DNA of 64,000 nucleotides from Providencia rustigianii DSM 4541 (GCF_000156395.1 NZ_GG703819.1:714476-778475); one strand, 5' to 3'; positions 40,900-50,460 are shown, counted from the first letter of the stretch. Made by a program: numbers and translations. The notes: generated by a model not told the origin, from the letters alone.

Positions 40900-42024
40900 A
40901 TGGATTATAAACTGAATCTTGACTGGCAGAGTTTTCTGGACAGTCATTGGCAGAAACGACCTCTGCTTATCAAACAGGGTTTTACGCGTTTTATTGATCC
41001 TATCTCGCCTGATGAACTCGCGGGATTAGCGATGGAAGATGAAGTTGACAGCCGTTTAGTCAGCCATAAAGATGGGAATTGGCAGGTTGCACACGGACCT
41101 TTCAAAAGCTATGACCACCTTGGTGACGAAAACTGGTCTATTTTAGTTCAAGCTGTTGACCACTGGCATCATCCAAGTGCACAGCTCATGAAACCTTTTA
41201 GAGTCCTTTCTGACTGGCGTATGGATGATTTAATGATCTCCTACTCTGTACCGGGAGGCGGTGTCGGTCCCCACTTAGACCAATACGACGTATTTATCAT
41301 TCAGGGTGAAGGTCGCCGCCGTTGGCGAGTTGGGGAAAAAATCCCAATGAAGCAACACTGCCCTCATCCTGACTTACTACAAGTTCATCCGTTTGATGCC
41401 ATTATCGATGAAGAGATGGAACCCGGCGATATCCTGTATATCCCACCTGGATTTCCTCACGAAGGCTATGCTATTGAGCCATCGTTGAACTTCTCTGTTG
41501 GCTTCCGAGCACCCAACACACGTGAATTGATCAGTAGCTTTGCTGACCATTTAATTTCTAATGATTTGGGCAGCTACCGTTATAGCGATCCTGATCTCTC
41601 TTTCCGCGATAATCCGGCAGAAATTCTGCAAGGTGAGCAAATCAAGCTGCGTGAAATGATGCAGTCATTGATCAATGATCCTGACCTGTTCCGCCAATGG
41701 CTAGGCGAGTTTATTTCACAATCCCGTCACGAGCTAGATTTGGCTCCACCAGAGCCTCCTTACGAGCAGGATGAGATTTATAACTTACTGAAAGAGCAAC
41801 AAGAAACACTGTTCAAATTAAATGGTCTCAGAGCGTTACGTGTCGGTGATCAGTTCTTTGTGAATGGTGAGTCTTTGGATACTCAATGCTATGAAGCTGC
41901 GGACAGTTTATGTCGCTTTGACTCAGTCAATCACGAAAATCTAGGCGATGCCCTTGATGATGTAAACTTCATCGCACTGATTACCGCGCTGGTGAATAGT
42001 GGTTATTGGTATTTTGAAGATTAA
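40900..42024 (+). CDS. roxA: RoxA, ribosomal protein L16 arginine hydroxylase
   Basis: A 374-residue JmjC-type 2-oxoglutarate oxygenase (YcfD). The iron ligands are His125 and Asp127 in GPHLDQYDVF and His187 in GFPHEGY, the same positions as in E. coli. It hydroxylates an Arg of ribosomal protein L16 and depends on oxygen. It follows phoQ as in E. coli. Confidence 0.95.
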   Translation: MDYKLNLDWQSFLDSHWQKRPLLIKQGFTRFIDPISPDELAGLAMEDEVDSRLVSHKDGNWQVAHGPFKSYDHLGDENWSILVQAVDHWHHPSAQLMKPFRVLSDWRMDDLMISYSVPGGGVGPHLDQYDVFIIQGEGRRRWRVGEKIPMKQHCPHPDLLQVHPFDAIIDEEMEPGDILYIPPGFPHEGYAIEPSLNFSVGFRAPNTRELISSFADHLISNDLGSYRYSDPDLSFRDNPAEILQGEQIKLREMMQSLINDPDLFRQWLGEFISQSRHELDLAPPEPPYEQDEIYNLLKEQQETLFKLNGLRALRVGDQFFVNGESLDTQCYEAADSLCRFDSVNHENLGDALDDVNFIALITALVNSGYWYFED

Positions 42025-42049
42025 TCATTTAGCCAATCCTTAAATAGCA

Positions 42050-42086
42050 AAATGCCCCATTCAAATTGACTTTAAATGGGGCATTT
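42050..42086. terminator. Bidirectional terminator between roxA and pepT
   Basis: AAATGCCCCATT and AATGGGGCATTT form a perfect 12-bp stem between the convergent genes. Confidence 0.8.
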
Positions 42087-42113
42087 CACTTCTTACCTAC
42101 TACTACATTCAAT

Positions 42114-43358
42114 CTATTTCAAGGTATTGCACTTAGCATGAATAGCGGTTAATTCGGCAATACGCATGATGACACTCACCGCCTGCTCCATGCCTTCCTG
42201 AGTAATAAACTCATGTTTACTGTGGAAATTATATCCACCTGTAAAAATATTTGGGCAAGGTAAGCCGCGGAATGACAATTGAGCACCATCGGTTCCACCA
42301 CGAATGGGTTGGATAATTGGCTCAATCTCACAATCAATCATTGCCTGTTTGGCTAATTCCACAACATGAGGATATTTCATCACCTCTTTATGCATGTTGT
42401 AATAGCTATCATCCAAAGTGAGTTCGATATAGCAATTTGGATGTAACCCTTCTCCCACTTTCTCTGCAATACGGATAATATTTTTCTTCCGTGCTTCAAA
42501 ACTAGCAAAATCAAAATCACGGATAATATAATTCATTTCCGCTTTCTCCACGTTACCTTTAATCGAGGTTAAGTGATAAAAGCCTTCATATCCTTCGGTT
42601 TTTTCAGGTGTTTCATCCACAGGTAGCATGGAGTGAATTCGGTTTGCTAAACCTAAAGCATTAACCATCACACCTTTTGCCTTACCCGGATGAGTATTGT
42701 TTCCGACGATTTTAATTGAAACGTTAGCTGCGTTAAAGTTTTCAAACTCTAATTCCCCAACACCTCCGCCATCAACGGTGTAGGCCCACTTTGCATCAAA
42801 TTCTTTTAAATCGATATGTTGTGCTCCACGCCCAATTTCTTCATCGGGAGTGAAAGCAATACAAATTTTCCCGTGAGGAACATTTTGACCTTGCAAGCGC
42901 ACCAATGCCGTAATGATCTCAGCAATACCGGCTTTATCATCCGCACCTAATAAGGTTTTACCATCCGTCATGATCAATGTTTTGCCAATCATTTCATGTA
43001 ATACAGGAAACATAACGGGTGATAAAACTTCATCACCAATACCGAGAGCTATATCTCCACCACGGTAGTTTTCTAGTACTTGAGGGCAAACATTTTTACC
43101 TGAAAAATCAGGAGCGGTATCCAAGTGGGAAATAAAACCGATTGCAGGAACATCCCAATCAACATTGGATGGCAAACACGCTGTTAAACACCCCTGATCC
43201 GTTAAAGTCACTTTGTCAAAACCAAGCTGAGTAAGCTCTTTTGCCAACGCACGGGCAAATTTTAGCTGACCAGTGCTACTGGGTACTGTTTTTGCATGTA
43301 GTTTTGACTGTGTATCAAAAGCTGTATATTCAAAAAACCGCTCCAAGAGCTTGTCCAT
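42114..43358 (-). CDS. pepT: PepT, tripeptide aminopeptidase
   Basis: A 414-residue M20B metallopeptidase that removes the N-terminal residue of tripeptides. Two-zinc site residues are visible: HLDTAPD, GADDKAG, the catalytic Glu pair in DEEIGRG, the Asp in VDGGGVGE and the late His in FHSKHEF. AGGGGG lies seven bases ahead of the ATG. A possible FNR site lies upstream; E. coli pepT is FNR-dependent. Confidence 0.96.
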   Translation of the reverse strand: MDKLLERFFEYTAFDTQSKLHAKTVPSSTGQLKFARALAKELTQLGFDKVTLTDQGCLTACLPSNVDWDVPAIGFISHLDTAPDFSGKNVCPQVLENYRGGDIALGIGDEVLSPVMFPVLHEMIGKTLIMTDGKTLLGADDKAGIAEIITALVRLQGQNVPHGKICIAFTPDEEIGRGAQHIDLKEFDAKWAYTVDGGGVGELEFENFNAANVSIKIVGNNTHPGKAKGVMVNALGLANRIHSMLPVDETPEKTEGYEGFYHLTSIKGNVEKAEMNYIIRDFDFASFEARKKNIIRIAEKVGEGLHPNCYIELTLDDSYYNMHKEVMKYPHVVELAKQAMIDCEIEPIIQPIRGGTDGAQLSFRGLPCPNIFTGGYNFHSKHEFITQEGMEQAVSVIMRIAELTAIHAKCNTLK

Positions 43359-43415
43359 ACCTCATCCCCCTAAATATCAACAGGCATATTATGGGAAAGA
43401 TCACAGAATCAATTA

Positions 43416-43429
43416 TTGTTTCAAATCAG
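43416..43429 (-). promoter_or_regulatory. Possible FNR site upstream of pepT
   Basis: TTGTT-N4-ATCAG has one mismatch in each half from the FNR consensus TTGAT-N4-ATCAA. It is about 60-70 bases ahead of the pepT start. The rest of the 404-base spacer up to 43762 is AT-rich with no other gene. Confidence 0.35.
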
Positions 43430-43762
43430 CTTTGCAGCTAAATAATGAAAATATCTAATAAAACAGTAGCAATCCGAATATTAACCATAGAATTAATATG
43501 GTTTATATTAGATGCTAATAATTGTAACCTGAAATTATTAACATCAAAAATACAGCATAAAAACAATGAATTACAAAAAAACAAAACCCTTTGAACAACT
43601 TAATTAAATAGTCGACTTTCGATTAATTAATATATAAGAAAAATAATAAATTAGCTTTACTATTAAGATTGATATGCACATTTTAATAACTGATTACGTT
43701 ATAAATTATGTTATATATGCACCATCCCTATGATAAAAACAGCTTTAGCGATGGAAATAAAT

Positions 43763-44473
43763 ATGGCAAAAACATTTTTAATTTATGGTGTAAGTAAAGG
43801 TTTAGGTAAAGCATTAGTCGAAGGATTGCCCAGTACCTCTGACACAATTTATGGTGTTTCTCGTTCAGAGCCACCCTTTAACAACCCTCAATTTCACTGG
43901 ATAGCCGCAGACCTAAGTGAGAGTCATTCCGCCTCAAAAATTAAGCAGCATATGGGTGGTCAACCTATTGATACATTAATTTATAATGTGGGAATCTGGG
44001 AGACACTGGCTTTTACACCTGACTACCATTTTGAATCTACCGATGACACAGAATTGCTGGCGATGATCCAGACAAATATCAGTGCCTGTCTCTTAAATCT
44101 GAAAGCCTTATTACCGAATTTACGCTTAGGCACAAACAGCAAAGTGATTTTAATCGGGTCAACATGGGGATTAGATAATCATAAGGGCCAAGAAGTGGTA
44201 TTTAGTGCCACAAAATATGCACTACGAGGGATTGTTCAATCCCTGAGGGAAACGTTGCGTCACGATAAAATTGGTATCTCTATTTTAAATTTAGGCTATC
44301 TTGCTACAGAATATCCGCTATCAATGCCCGTTAATGAAGTGATAGCTCAGAACAATGGGGAATCCATTCCTCTGCAAGATGTTGTTAGCGCTGTTCGCTT
44401 TATACTCAGCACCAGTAACGCCACCTGTGTTAAAGAGATAACCATGCCCGCGATGATGGACGAAAATGTCTAA
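43763..44473 (+). CDS. Short-chain dehydrogenase-like protein without the catalytic Tyr
   Basis: A 236-residue SDR-fold protein. The cofactor motif GVSKGLG (residues 9-15) fits NAD(P)-binding, and NVG (75-77) and Ser133 in IGSTWG match conserved positions. The catalytic YxxxK is F147-SAT-K151: the codon at 44201-44203 is TTT (Phe), while the Lys remains. The usual proton donor is therefore missing, and the protein may be a non-catalytic or altered family member. ATG 43763 has a TGGAA ahead and gives the normal N-terminus; two upstream ATGs in frame are less likely. Confidence 0.7.
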   Translation: MAKTFLIYGVSKGLGKALVEGLPSTSDTIYGVSRSEPPFNNPQFHWIAADLSESHSASKIKQHMGGQPIDTLIYNVGIWETLAFTPDYHFESTDDTELLAMIQTNISACLLNLKALLPNLRLGTNSKVILIGSTWGLDNHKGQEVVFSATKYALRGIVQSLRETLRHDKIGISILNLGYLATEYPLSMPVNEVIAQNNGESIPLQDVVSAVRFILSTSNATCVKEITMPAMMDENV

Positions 44474-44483
44474 ATAGAAACCC

Positions 44484-44512
44484 GAGTTAGGAAAGATTCA
44501 GCGTCCTAACTC
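44484..44512. terminator. Hairpin between the SDR gene and cobB
   Basis: GAGTTAGGA and TCCTAACTC form a 9-bp stem between convergent genes; T-runs are moderate. Confidence 0.6.
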
Positions 44513-44517
44513 TTGCA

Positions 44518-45345
44518 TTATTTTTCGCCATTTAACTCAGCCAATAAATTATCCACATATTCCACCACCACTTCACTTGCGAGTCCATAATGTCTTTCTT
44601 CAAATTCACTTTCTACTTGGCTAGGCTCTAAATTCAGTTCCACGGTATGTGCCCCTTGCAATCGTGCTTCATGGACAAATCCAGCGGCAGGATAGACATG
44701 CCCTGATGTCCCAATCGAGATAAAAATAGTCGCATCACCTAATGCCTGATAAATACGATCCATCTCAAATGGCATTTCACCAAACCAAACGATATGAGGT
44801 CGTAGCGGCTGTGGAAATTGACAGCAATGGCATCGCTCATCCACAGATAAATTCCCTGTCCACTCCAACACTTGGTTAGACCAATTACAACGTACTTTTA
44901 ATAATTCGCCATGCATGTGAATGACACGCTGACTTCCTGCTCGCTCGTGGAGATTATCAATATTTTGGGTAATTAGTAGGAAATTATCCCCTAAAGCCTG
45001 TTCTAATTTTGCCAAGGCATAATGTGCGGCATTTGGCTGGATATTATCTTGCTGCAACTGTTTTCGGCGCTCATTATAAAAACGTTGCACTAATGCTGGG
45101 TCACGTGCAAAACCTTCCGGTGTTGCCACATCTTCCACGCGATGCTCTTCCCATAAACCATCCGCTGAGCGAAAAGTTTGAATGCCAGATTCGGCAGAGA
45201 TACCAGCTCCGGTTAAGACAACCACTTTAATTTTTTGCATAGTTGGCAATCGACTATCAATGTAAAAAGAACGGTTACGAATTCGTTGGCGGCGTTTACA
45301 TTTGTTTTTGTTGATTTTTTTTAGTCTACGACTGAATCGCAACAT
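44518..45345 (-). CDS. cobB: CobB, NAD-dependent deacylase (sirtuin)
   Basis: A 275-residue sirtuin. NAD-binding [14 protein letters not shown] (47-60), catalytic His145 in [10 protein letters not shown], four zinc Cys (153, 172, 174/175) and the Tyr90-Arg93 pair in FYNERR that marks desuccinylase activity as in E. coli. The N-terminal 35 residues are rich in Arg and Lys, like the long form of E. coli CobB. An internal ATG (Met36, base 45240) could give the short form [16 protein letters not shown] precedes the long start. CobB removes acetyl and succinyl groups from proteins such as Acs. Confidence 0.94.
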   Translation of the reverse strand: MLRFSRRLKKINKNKCKRRQRIRNRSFYIDSRLPTMQKIKVVVLTGAGISAESGIQTFRSADGLWEEHRVEDVATPEGFARDPALVQRFYNERRKQLQQDNIQPNAAHYALAKLEQALGDNFLLITQNIDNLHERAGSQRVIHMHGELLKVRCNWSNQVLEWTGNLSVDERCHCCQFPQPLRPHIVWFGEMPFEMDRIYQALGDATIFISIGTSGHVYPAAGFVHEARLQGAHTVELNLEPSQVESEFEERHYGLASEVVVEYVDNLLAELNGEK

Positions 45346-45617
45346 CGGAAATATCCTTTATCCTTGCAGTAAGTGAGTATCAATATAAATGCTGTATATT
45401 ATATTATTTATACATAATTCAGATAGTAACATACTTAAACTCATCATCTGTTGCAAAGCAAAACAAATATATCAATAACCTCGATTCGATAACTTTTTTA
45501 TCATTAAAAGGACATTTTTTTTACTTTTAAACGACAAAAAACTTTATCCCCGTCACAGCAAACCGTTAGAATACTCCTTATCTGTTAATTTCGATTCTCA
45601 TAATTTGAAGGGTTTAC

Positions 45618-46115
45618 ATGGAAAAGTTTTTTGAAAGAATGATGTATGCATCGCGCTGGCTTCTTGCCCCCGTTTATTTAGGTTTATCACTGGCACTGCT
45701 CGCGTTAACAATTAAATTTTTCCAAGAAATGTTTCATATTCTACCTAATATTTTATCTATTCCTGAGGCAGACCTGATTCTAACGCTATTATCATTGATC
45801 GATATGGCGCTTGTGGGCGGTCTGTTAGTCATGGTGATGTTTTCTGGATATGAAAATTTTGTCTCGCAACTCAACCTTTCTGATAAACAAGAAAAACTGA
45901 ATTGGATAGGCACGATGGATGCCACCTCGCTAAAAAATAAAGTCGCTGCGTCTATTGTGGCAATTTCATCGATCCATTTATTGAAGATTTTCATGAACCT
46001 CAAAAATATCGAAAATGACAAATTACTGTGGTATGTGATCCTGCATCTGACATTTGTTTTATCTGCTTTTGTGATGGGTTATTTGGATAAAATGACTAAG
46101 AAGAATAAATATTAA
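45618..46115 (+). CDS. YqhA-like UPF0114 membrane protein
   Basis: A 165-residue protein with three or four helices. The pattern [20 protein letters not shown], then [20 protein letters not shown] and the cytosolic loop [20 protein letters not shown], is typical of UPF0114 (E. coli YqhA). Function unknown. AAGGG lies five bases ahead of the ATG. Confidence 0.88.
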   Translation: MEKFFERMMYASRWLLAPVYLGLSLALLALTIKFFQEMFHILPNILSIPEADLILTLLSLIDMALVGGLLVMVMFSGYENFVSQLNLSDKQEKLNWIGTMDATSLKNKVAASIVAISSIHLLKIFMNLKNIENDKLLWYVILHLTFVLSAFVMGYLDKMTKKNKY

Positions 46116-46137
46116 GTAACAAAAATTACCCAATAAG

Positions 46138-46169
46138 AATAAGGGAAGCATTCCTAGCCTTCCCTTATT
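46138..46169. terminator. Terminator between the UPF0114 gene and the hydrolase
   Basis: AATAAGGGAAG and CTTCCCTTATT form a perfect 11-bp stem between convergent genes. Confidence 0.78.
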
Positions 46170-46179
46170 TAATATCAAA

Positions 46180-47157
46180 TTATTGTTTCAAAAATGGCAA
46201 TAAATAGCTCATTAACTGTTCTGGGCACTCTTCTGTCACAAAGTGACCACATTCACCAAGCATTGCACCTTGTAACTGATTTGCTCTTCCCTGTAGCGTC
46301 AGTTGTGGCGCATCCCGTGTTGCGTGGTCAGCGCCAATCGCCAATACTGGCATAGTGAGTTTTTTCTGCGCCCGTAACTTATTTTGCTGTATGGTCTGGG
46401 GGATTGCACGGTAATAAGCAAAACCCGCTCTTAATCCACCCGGTGAAGCATAAGCGTCAATATAGGTTTGTGCGGCAACACGATCACGTCGATACGCCCA
46501 GTTATCAAAAATAAAATTAAGATATTCACTCTCTTTGCCAGCGGTTAGCATTTCAGGTAAATCTCGTACCTGATTAAACATAAAATGCCACAAGAAAATA
46601 TTTTCTTCCGGGCTAACAAATAGACTTGGCGCTGGTGCTAATCCTGGAATAACCGCTTCCATTAATGCTATTTTTTTCACTTCTTCTGGGTAATCACTCG
46701 CCAAGGCATACCCTACCCACATACCGATATCATGCCCGACAATAGAATACTGGGTATGGCCTAACTGCGTCATCATTTCATGCAATGTTGTCGCAGCAGC
46801 TCCCGTATCATAACCACTCTCTGGTTTGTCTGAATACCCTGTACCTAGTGGATCGACAGCAATTGCCATATACCCATTTGCAGCAAGTTCCGTCATGACA
46901 TAACGCCACGTATACCATGTTTGTGGCCAACCAGGGATCAGTAATACGGGCTCACCTGTTCCAGCAGTAACATAGTGAAGGCGCAGCCCATTCACCATGA
47001 CATAATGATGTTCAAAATTATCTTCATCCGCCTGAATCGTTGATGCTATGGCAGTTGCGGCTGGTTGCTTAATGTTATTCATCCCGAATGTGACGGTACT
47101 GTGTAAAGAAAAAAACATCAGAAAAACCAGTAATAGCTTGTCAAATATTGCGTTCAT
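46180..47157 (-). CDS. Secreted Cif-like epoxide hydrolase
   Basis: A 325-residue alpha/beta hydrolase with a signal peptide (about residues 1-25). Its core follows Pseudomonas aeruginosa Cif closely: PGWPQTWYTWR (oxyanion loop), nucleophile Asp143 in GHDIGMW, MEAVIP with Glu167, LWHFMF with His191, FAYYRAI with Tyr248/249, and His305 in ECGHFVTEECPEQ. Cif opens epoxides with the unusual His-Tyr pair seen here, and as a secreted factor it lowers host CFTR levels. A TetR regulator is divergent, as cifR is to the cif operon. The start ATG 47157 has TGGAA ahead. A haloalkane dehalogenase is the main alternative, but the His/Tyr pair favours Cif. Confidence 0.82.
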   Translation of the reverse strand: MNAIFDKLLLVFLMFFSLHSTVTFGMNNIKQPAATAIASTIQADEDNFEHHYVMVNGLRLHYVTAGTGEPVLLIPGWPQTWYTWRYVMTELAANGYMAIAVDPLGTGYSDKPESGYDTGAAATTLHEMMTQLGHTQYSIVGHDIGMWVGYALASDYPEEVKKIALMEAVIPGLAPAPSLFVSPEENIFLWHFMFNQVRDLPEMLTAGKESEYLNFIFDNWAYRRDRVAAQTYIDAYASPGGLRAGFAYYRAIPQTIQQNKLRAQKKLTMPVLAIGADHATRDAPQLTLQGRANQLQGAMLGECGHFVTEECPEQLMSYLLPFLKQ

Positions 47158-47221
47158 ATCTATTCCATAAAATTGGTTGAGTATCACAAGCCATTTTTCA
47201 GGTGTGAGAATCTATTGGGAT

Positions 47222-47250
47222 TATGTAAAAATCAATTCTTTGTCGATCAA
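47222..47250 (-). promoter_or_regulatory. Promoter of the Cif-like gene
   Basis: On the minus strand TTGATC (47245-47250) and TACATA (47222-47227) are spaced 17 bases apart. Operator copy 1 covers the -35 and half the spacer, the layout expected for repression. Confidence 0.5.
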
Positions 47251-47257
47251 CAATGAA
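47236..47257. promoter_or_regulatory. TetR-type operator, copy 1
   Basis: TTCTTTGT-N6-ACAATGAA, one base from a perfect palindrome. Overlaps the predicted promoter of the Cif-like gene. Confidence 0.6.
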
Positions 47258-47277
47258 TAGGTTAGATGGCTTTAACA

Positions 47278-47299
47278 TTCTTTGTCAATCGATAAATAA
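47278..47299. promoter_or_regulatory. TetR-type operator, copy 2
   Basis: TTCTTTGT-N6-ATAAATAA: a perfect left arm and 6 of 8 in the right arm. It starts 42 bases after copy 1. Confidence 0.5.
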
Positions 47300-47302
47300 T
47301 TA

Positions 47303-47324
47303 TTCTTTGTTAATCCACAAAGAA
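47303..47324. promoter_or_regulatory. TetR-type operator, copy 3
   Basis: TTCTTTGT-N6-ACAAAGAA, perfect arms. It overlaps the -35 and spacer of the predicted tetR promoter, so autorepression is likely. Confidence 0.65.
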
Positions 47325-47334
47325 ATGCTACGAT
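47307..47334 (+). promoter_or_regulatory. Promoter of the TetR regulator
   Basis: TTGTTA and TACGAT spaced by 16 bases, overlapped by operator copy 3. Confidence 0.5.
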
Positions 47335-47366
47335 AAATTCAGTCATCACTAAGAGGAAAATTATTT

Positions 47367-47975
47367 ATGGCAGGAAGACCACGAGAGTTCGATCGGGCAG
47401 CAGCGTTAAATAAAGCAAAATTTGTATTCTGGCAACGGGGCTATGAAGGCACATCGATGTCTGATTTAGTGGCGGCACTAGGCATTGCCTCTGCCCGTAT
47501 TTATGCTGCATTCGGTTCAAAAGAAAATCTTTTCCGTGAAGCTATTTCACTTTATCTTAGCCAAGAAGGTGCTTTTGCTGACGAGGCTCTACAAGAAGCC
47601 GATACTCGATTCGCAATTGAAAAGTTATTAACTCAAGCAGTTGAAACTTATACGCAGCAAGATAGGCCCCATGGTTGCATGGTCGTGCTATCACTGACCA
47701 ACTATGCTCGTGAAAATGAAAGCATTATGTCTTGGCTAGCGAGCTATCGACAAGCACGGACGACATCCATTATTCAACGCATAAAAGAGGGAATGAATGT
47801 CGGCGATTTACCCAAAGATACCGATGCTCTGGCGCTTGGTAACTATATAGCAACCCTATTTCATGGCATCTCTATTCAGGCACGCGACGGCGTAAGTAAA
47901 GACAATCTACTTAGCATGGTGCATACCGCTATGAACGCGTTTAATACGCTAACCTCACCATCAAATATCCATTAA
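47367..47975 (+). CDS. TetR-family regulator, CifR-like in position
   Basis: A 202-residue TetR regulator. The helix-turn-helix is in about residues 10-55 (GRPREFDRAAALNKAKFVFW, YEGTSMSDLVAALGIASARI); the C-terminal part is the ligand and dimer domain with a Cys in PHGCMVV. It is divergent from the Cif-like hydrolase and upstream of an SGNH esterase. In Pseudomonas CifR releases its operator when it meets epoxides; a similar epoxide or alcohol ligand is inferred here, not shown. AGAGGA lies ahead of the ATG. Confidence 0.82.
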   Translation: MAGRPREFDRAAALNKAKFVFWQRGYEGTSMSDLVAALGIASARIYAAFGSKENLFREAISLYLSQEGAFADEALQEADTRFAIEKLLTQAVETYTQQDRPHGCMVVLSLTNYARENESIMSWLASYRQARTTSIIQRIKEGMNVGDLPKDTDALALGNYIATLFHGISIQARDGVSKDNLLSMVHTAMNAFNTLTSPSNIH

Positions 47976-47994
47976 TTTTAGGGAAATATACATC

Positions 47995-49176
47995 ATGCCC
48001 GTTTTAGATTCATTTCCCCATAATCCGTGGGTTTGTACATGGCTTGCAACGTCACAACCCACATACGGTGAAGCTTTTCCACTTCCTGTAGGAATTCCCG
48101 CAACGCTGTGTAATCAAACCGTGCGTCAAACTTTACGGATTAGTTTAGGCGGGCAAAAGTTGCGTTTTAAGTTTTCTAATCGTTATGGGACACAACCCTT
48201 AACTTTGGGAGAAAGTCATTTTGTGTTGAAAGCCCCATCAGGGGAGCAGTGGATTATGCCCATTACATTTGATGGTCAATGCGAAATCGTAATTCCCACA
48301 GGAAAAACCATCTATAGTGATGAAGTTATACAATCAGTTCCTGCATTATCCGAAATAGAGCTTCGAACCTATTTACCCGAGCTAGTCCATTTAAAAACAT
48401 TTCACTGGGATGCGCGCCACTATTCCCAGTTGGAGTCAGGCAATCGAATTCGGGAAGAGGCAGATAAAAACAGTCTGTTGATAAGTTCTCGCCTGCTACT
48501 AGAAAGTGTCGACATTCAGCCTAACGTTCCAAGCCAAACAGTGGTCGTCATTGGTGATTCAATGGTGGATGGTAATGGGGTTGAAATGGGGACTTATGCG
48601 CGCTGGATTGATTTTCTCGCTGAGCGGCTGATCTCAAAATCGGCAGCGGTAGTTAATGCTGGGCAATCCGGTTCTCGCTTACTAAAAGATGGTATTGGTA
48701 TTAGCACATTATCTCGCTTTACACAGGATGTCATCGACCAACCCTGTATCTCCACGTGTATTGTACAAGTAGGTTTAAATGATCTAGGACTCGCTGAAAC
48801 CGCTCTTGCGCCTACGGATATCATTCCATCCGCCAACATGTTGATTAATGGATATCAGCAATTACTTAAGATGGCGCATAAGAAAGGTCTTCATGTTGTC
48901 GGTGTGACCCTTGTTCCTCTACGATGTGAAGAGGAATATGGATTGGAAAACTTCTATTCATCTGAAAAGGAAGCTATTCGGCAAACGGTAAACCAATGGA
49001 TACGATCTAGTGGGGAATTCGATGCGTTAATTGATAGTGACCAACTCGTCTGTGATGCGGAAAATTCTCAGCAACTGAAATCAATCTATAATTCCGGCGA
49101 CCACCTTCACCTCAATAAAGCCGGGCATCGCCATATCGCGGAGTCGATCTCCCTTGATTCGATTTTAAGATGCTAA
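47995..49176 (+). CDS. SGNH/GDSL hydrolase in the TetR operon
   Basis: A 393-residue protein. The N-terminal half (about 1-170) is a beta-rich domain; the C-terminal half has the four SGNH blocks: GDSMVDG, NAGQSGSRLL, VGLNDLG and DHLHLNKAGH. No signal peptide is seen, so it is probably cytosolic. The pattern is that of GDSL lipases/esterases; the substrate is unknown. It starts 19 bases after the TetR gene, so the two are probably co-transcribed and under the same operators. Confidence 0.78.
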   Translation: MPVLDSFPHNPWVCTWLATSQPTYGEAFPLPVGIPATLCNQTVRQTLRISLGGQKLRFKFSNRYGTQPLTLGESHFVLKAPSGEQWIMPITFDGQCEIVIPTGKTIYSDEVIQSVPALSEIELRTYLPELVHLKTFHWDARHYSQLESGNRIREEADKNSLLISSRLLLESVDIQPNVPSQTVVVIGDSMVDGNGVEMGTYARWIDFLAERLISKSAAVVNAGQSGSRLLKDGIGISTLSRFTQDVIDQPCISTCIVQVGLNDLGLAETALAPTDIIPSANMLINGYQQLLKMAHKKGLHVVGVTLVPLRCEEEYGLENFYSSEKEAIRQTVNQWIRSSGEFDALIDSDQLVCDAENSQQLKSIYNSGDHLHLNKAGHRHIAESISLDSILRC

Positions 49177-49206
49177 AAAATGAGAGCCAGTAAAAACTGA
49201 CTCTCA
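49175..49206 (-). terminator. Terminator of the lol operon
   Basis: TGAGAGCCAGT and ACTGACTCTCA form a stem with one mismatch; on the minus strand it is followed by TTTTTTAGC. Confidence 0.82.
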
Positions 49207-49212
49207 CCGATA

Positions 49213-50460
49213 TTATTGGCCGCTTAGAATGCGAGCTGGATCTAATTTACTGGCTCGTCTAGCTGGATACCAACTGGCTAACAAGCTTAGGATAATCGTA
49301 GTGATTAATACGTAAACCACATCCATCACATGCAACTCTGAAGGTAAAAAATCAATAAAATAGACATCGCCAGATAAGATAGGATGCCCAACCAGTATTT
49401 CTAATCCTTTGATCAGCGTCGTAAGGTTCAGAGAGACCAAGACGCCCAATACAACGCCTATCAAAGAGCCGACCAATCCACCCAACAACCCATACCATAA
49501 GAAAATGGCGCGGATCTGTTTATCTTTTGCGCCTAATGTCCTGAGCACCGCGATATCGCTACTTTTATCTTTTACCGCCATCACCAATGTCGAGACAATA
49601 TTAAAACAGGCAACACCAATGACCAAAATCATGGCCAAATACATAATGCTGCGCACCATTTGAATATCGTTGTACATGTAGCCATAATCACCAATCCAGC
49701 TTTTGACTACCACGTGATGCATCGTTTTTAGCCCAGCATCGTACACAACTTTGTCAGCTTCAAATGGGTCGGTCGCTTTAATTTCAAAGCCACTGATACC
49801 ATCCCCATAGCCCAAATATTCTTGTGCATCCGCCAGTGGGATCAATGCCAATTGGTGATCAAGTAAACCACTTAAGCGGAAAATCCCCGTCACCTGCACG
49901 CGAATACGTTTAGGTTGTTGGATTTTCATGCTGGCGTCAGTATTGGGGATCATAATCGTTACCCAATCCCCTTCCTTCACATTCAGGGAATTCGCAACGC
50001 CTTGCCCTAAAATAATCGATTGTTTACCCGCTTCAAAATGCTGCCATGCATCATTTAAAATAAATTGCGGCAATGCACTGACTTGGGATTCAGTTTCGCG
50101 AGAAACGCCCATGATTTGAATTGCTTTGAGGTTAACGCCGCGTTCTAATAACCCAGTAAAATTAACGTAAGGGCTAACCGCTTGAACTCCCGGTGTATTG
50201 CGGATAATTTTCTGTGCATATTCCCAATCATTATAAGGCGCTTCAACCGCATAAATTTGCCCATGAGGGACCACTGAAAGCACGCGATTGTTTAGCTCAC
50301 GCTCAAAACCATTCATGGCACTAAGACCAATAATGAGTACCGCTACCCCAAGAACGATCCCCAGTGTAGATACGATAGAAACCAATGACACCATGCCAGT
50401 ACGACGGCGTCCTCGGCTAAAACGCAATGCCGCTAATAGCGTCAGGGGCATTTTGATCAT
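49213..50460 (-). CDS. lolE: LolE, lipoprotein-releasing permease
   Basis: A 415-residue FtsX-type permease with four helices: one near residues 20-45, a large periplasmic domain, then three helices at about 270-400. It begins [23 protein letters not shown] and ends [20 protein letters not shown], as in E. coli LolE. It works with LolC and LolD to release outer-membrane lipoproteins from the inner membrane to LolA. Its start overlaps the lolD stop by one base. Met1 or Met4 may be the start. Confidence 0.94.
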   Translation of the reverse strand: MIKMPLTLLAALRFSRGRRRTGMVSLVSIVSTLGIVLGVAVLIIGLSAMNGFERELNNRVLSVVPHGQIYAVEAPYNDWEYAQKIIRNTPGVQAVSPYVNFTGLLERGVNLKAIQIMGVSRETESQVSALPQFILNDAWQHFEAGKQSIILGQGVANSLNVKEGDWVTIMIPNTDASMKIQQPKRIRVQVTGIFRLSGLLDHQLALIPLADAQEYLGYGDGISGFEIKATDPFEADKVVYDAGLKTMHHVVVKSWIGDYGYMYNDIQMVRSIMYLAMILVIGVACFNIVSTLVMAVKDKSSDIAVLRTLGAKDKQIRAIFLWYGLLGGLVGSLIGVVLGVLVSLNLTTLIKGLEILVGHPILSGDVYFIDFLPSELHVMDVVYVLITTIILSLLASWYPARRASKLDPARILSGQ

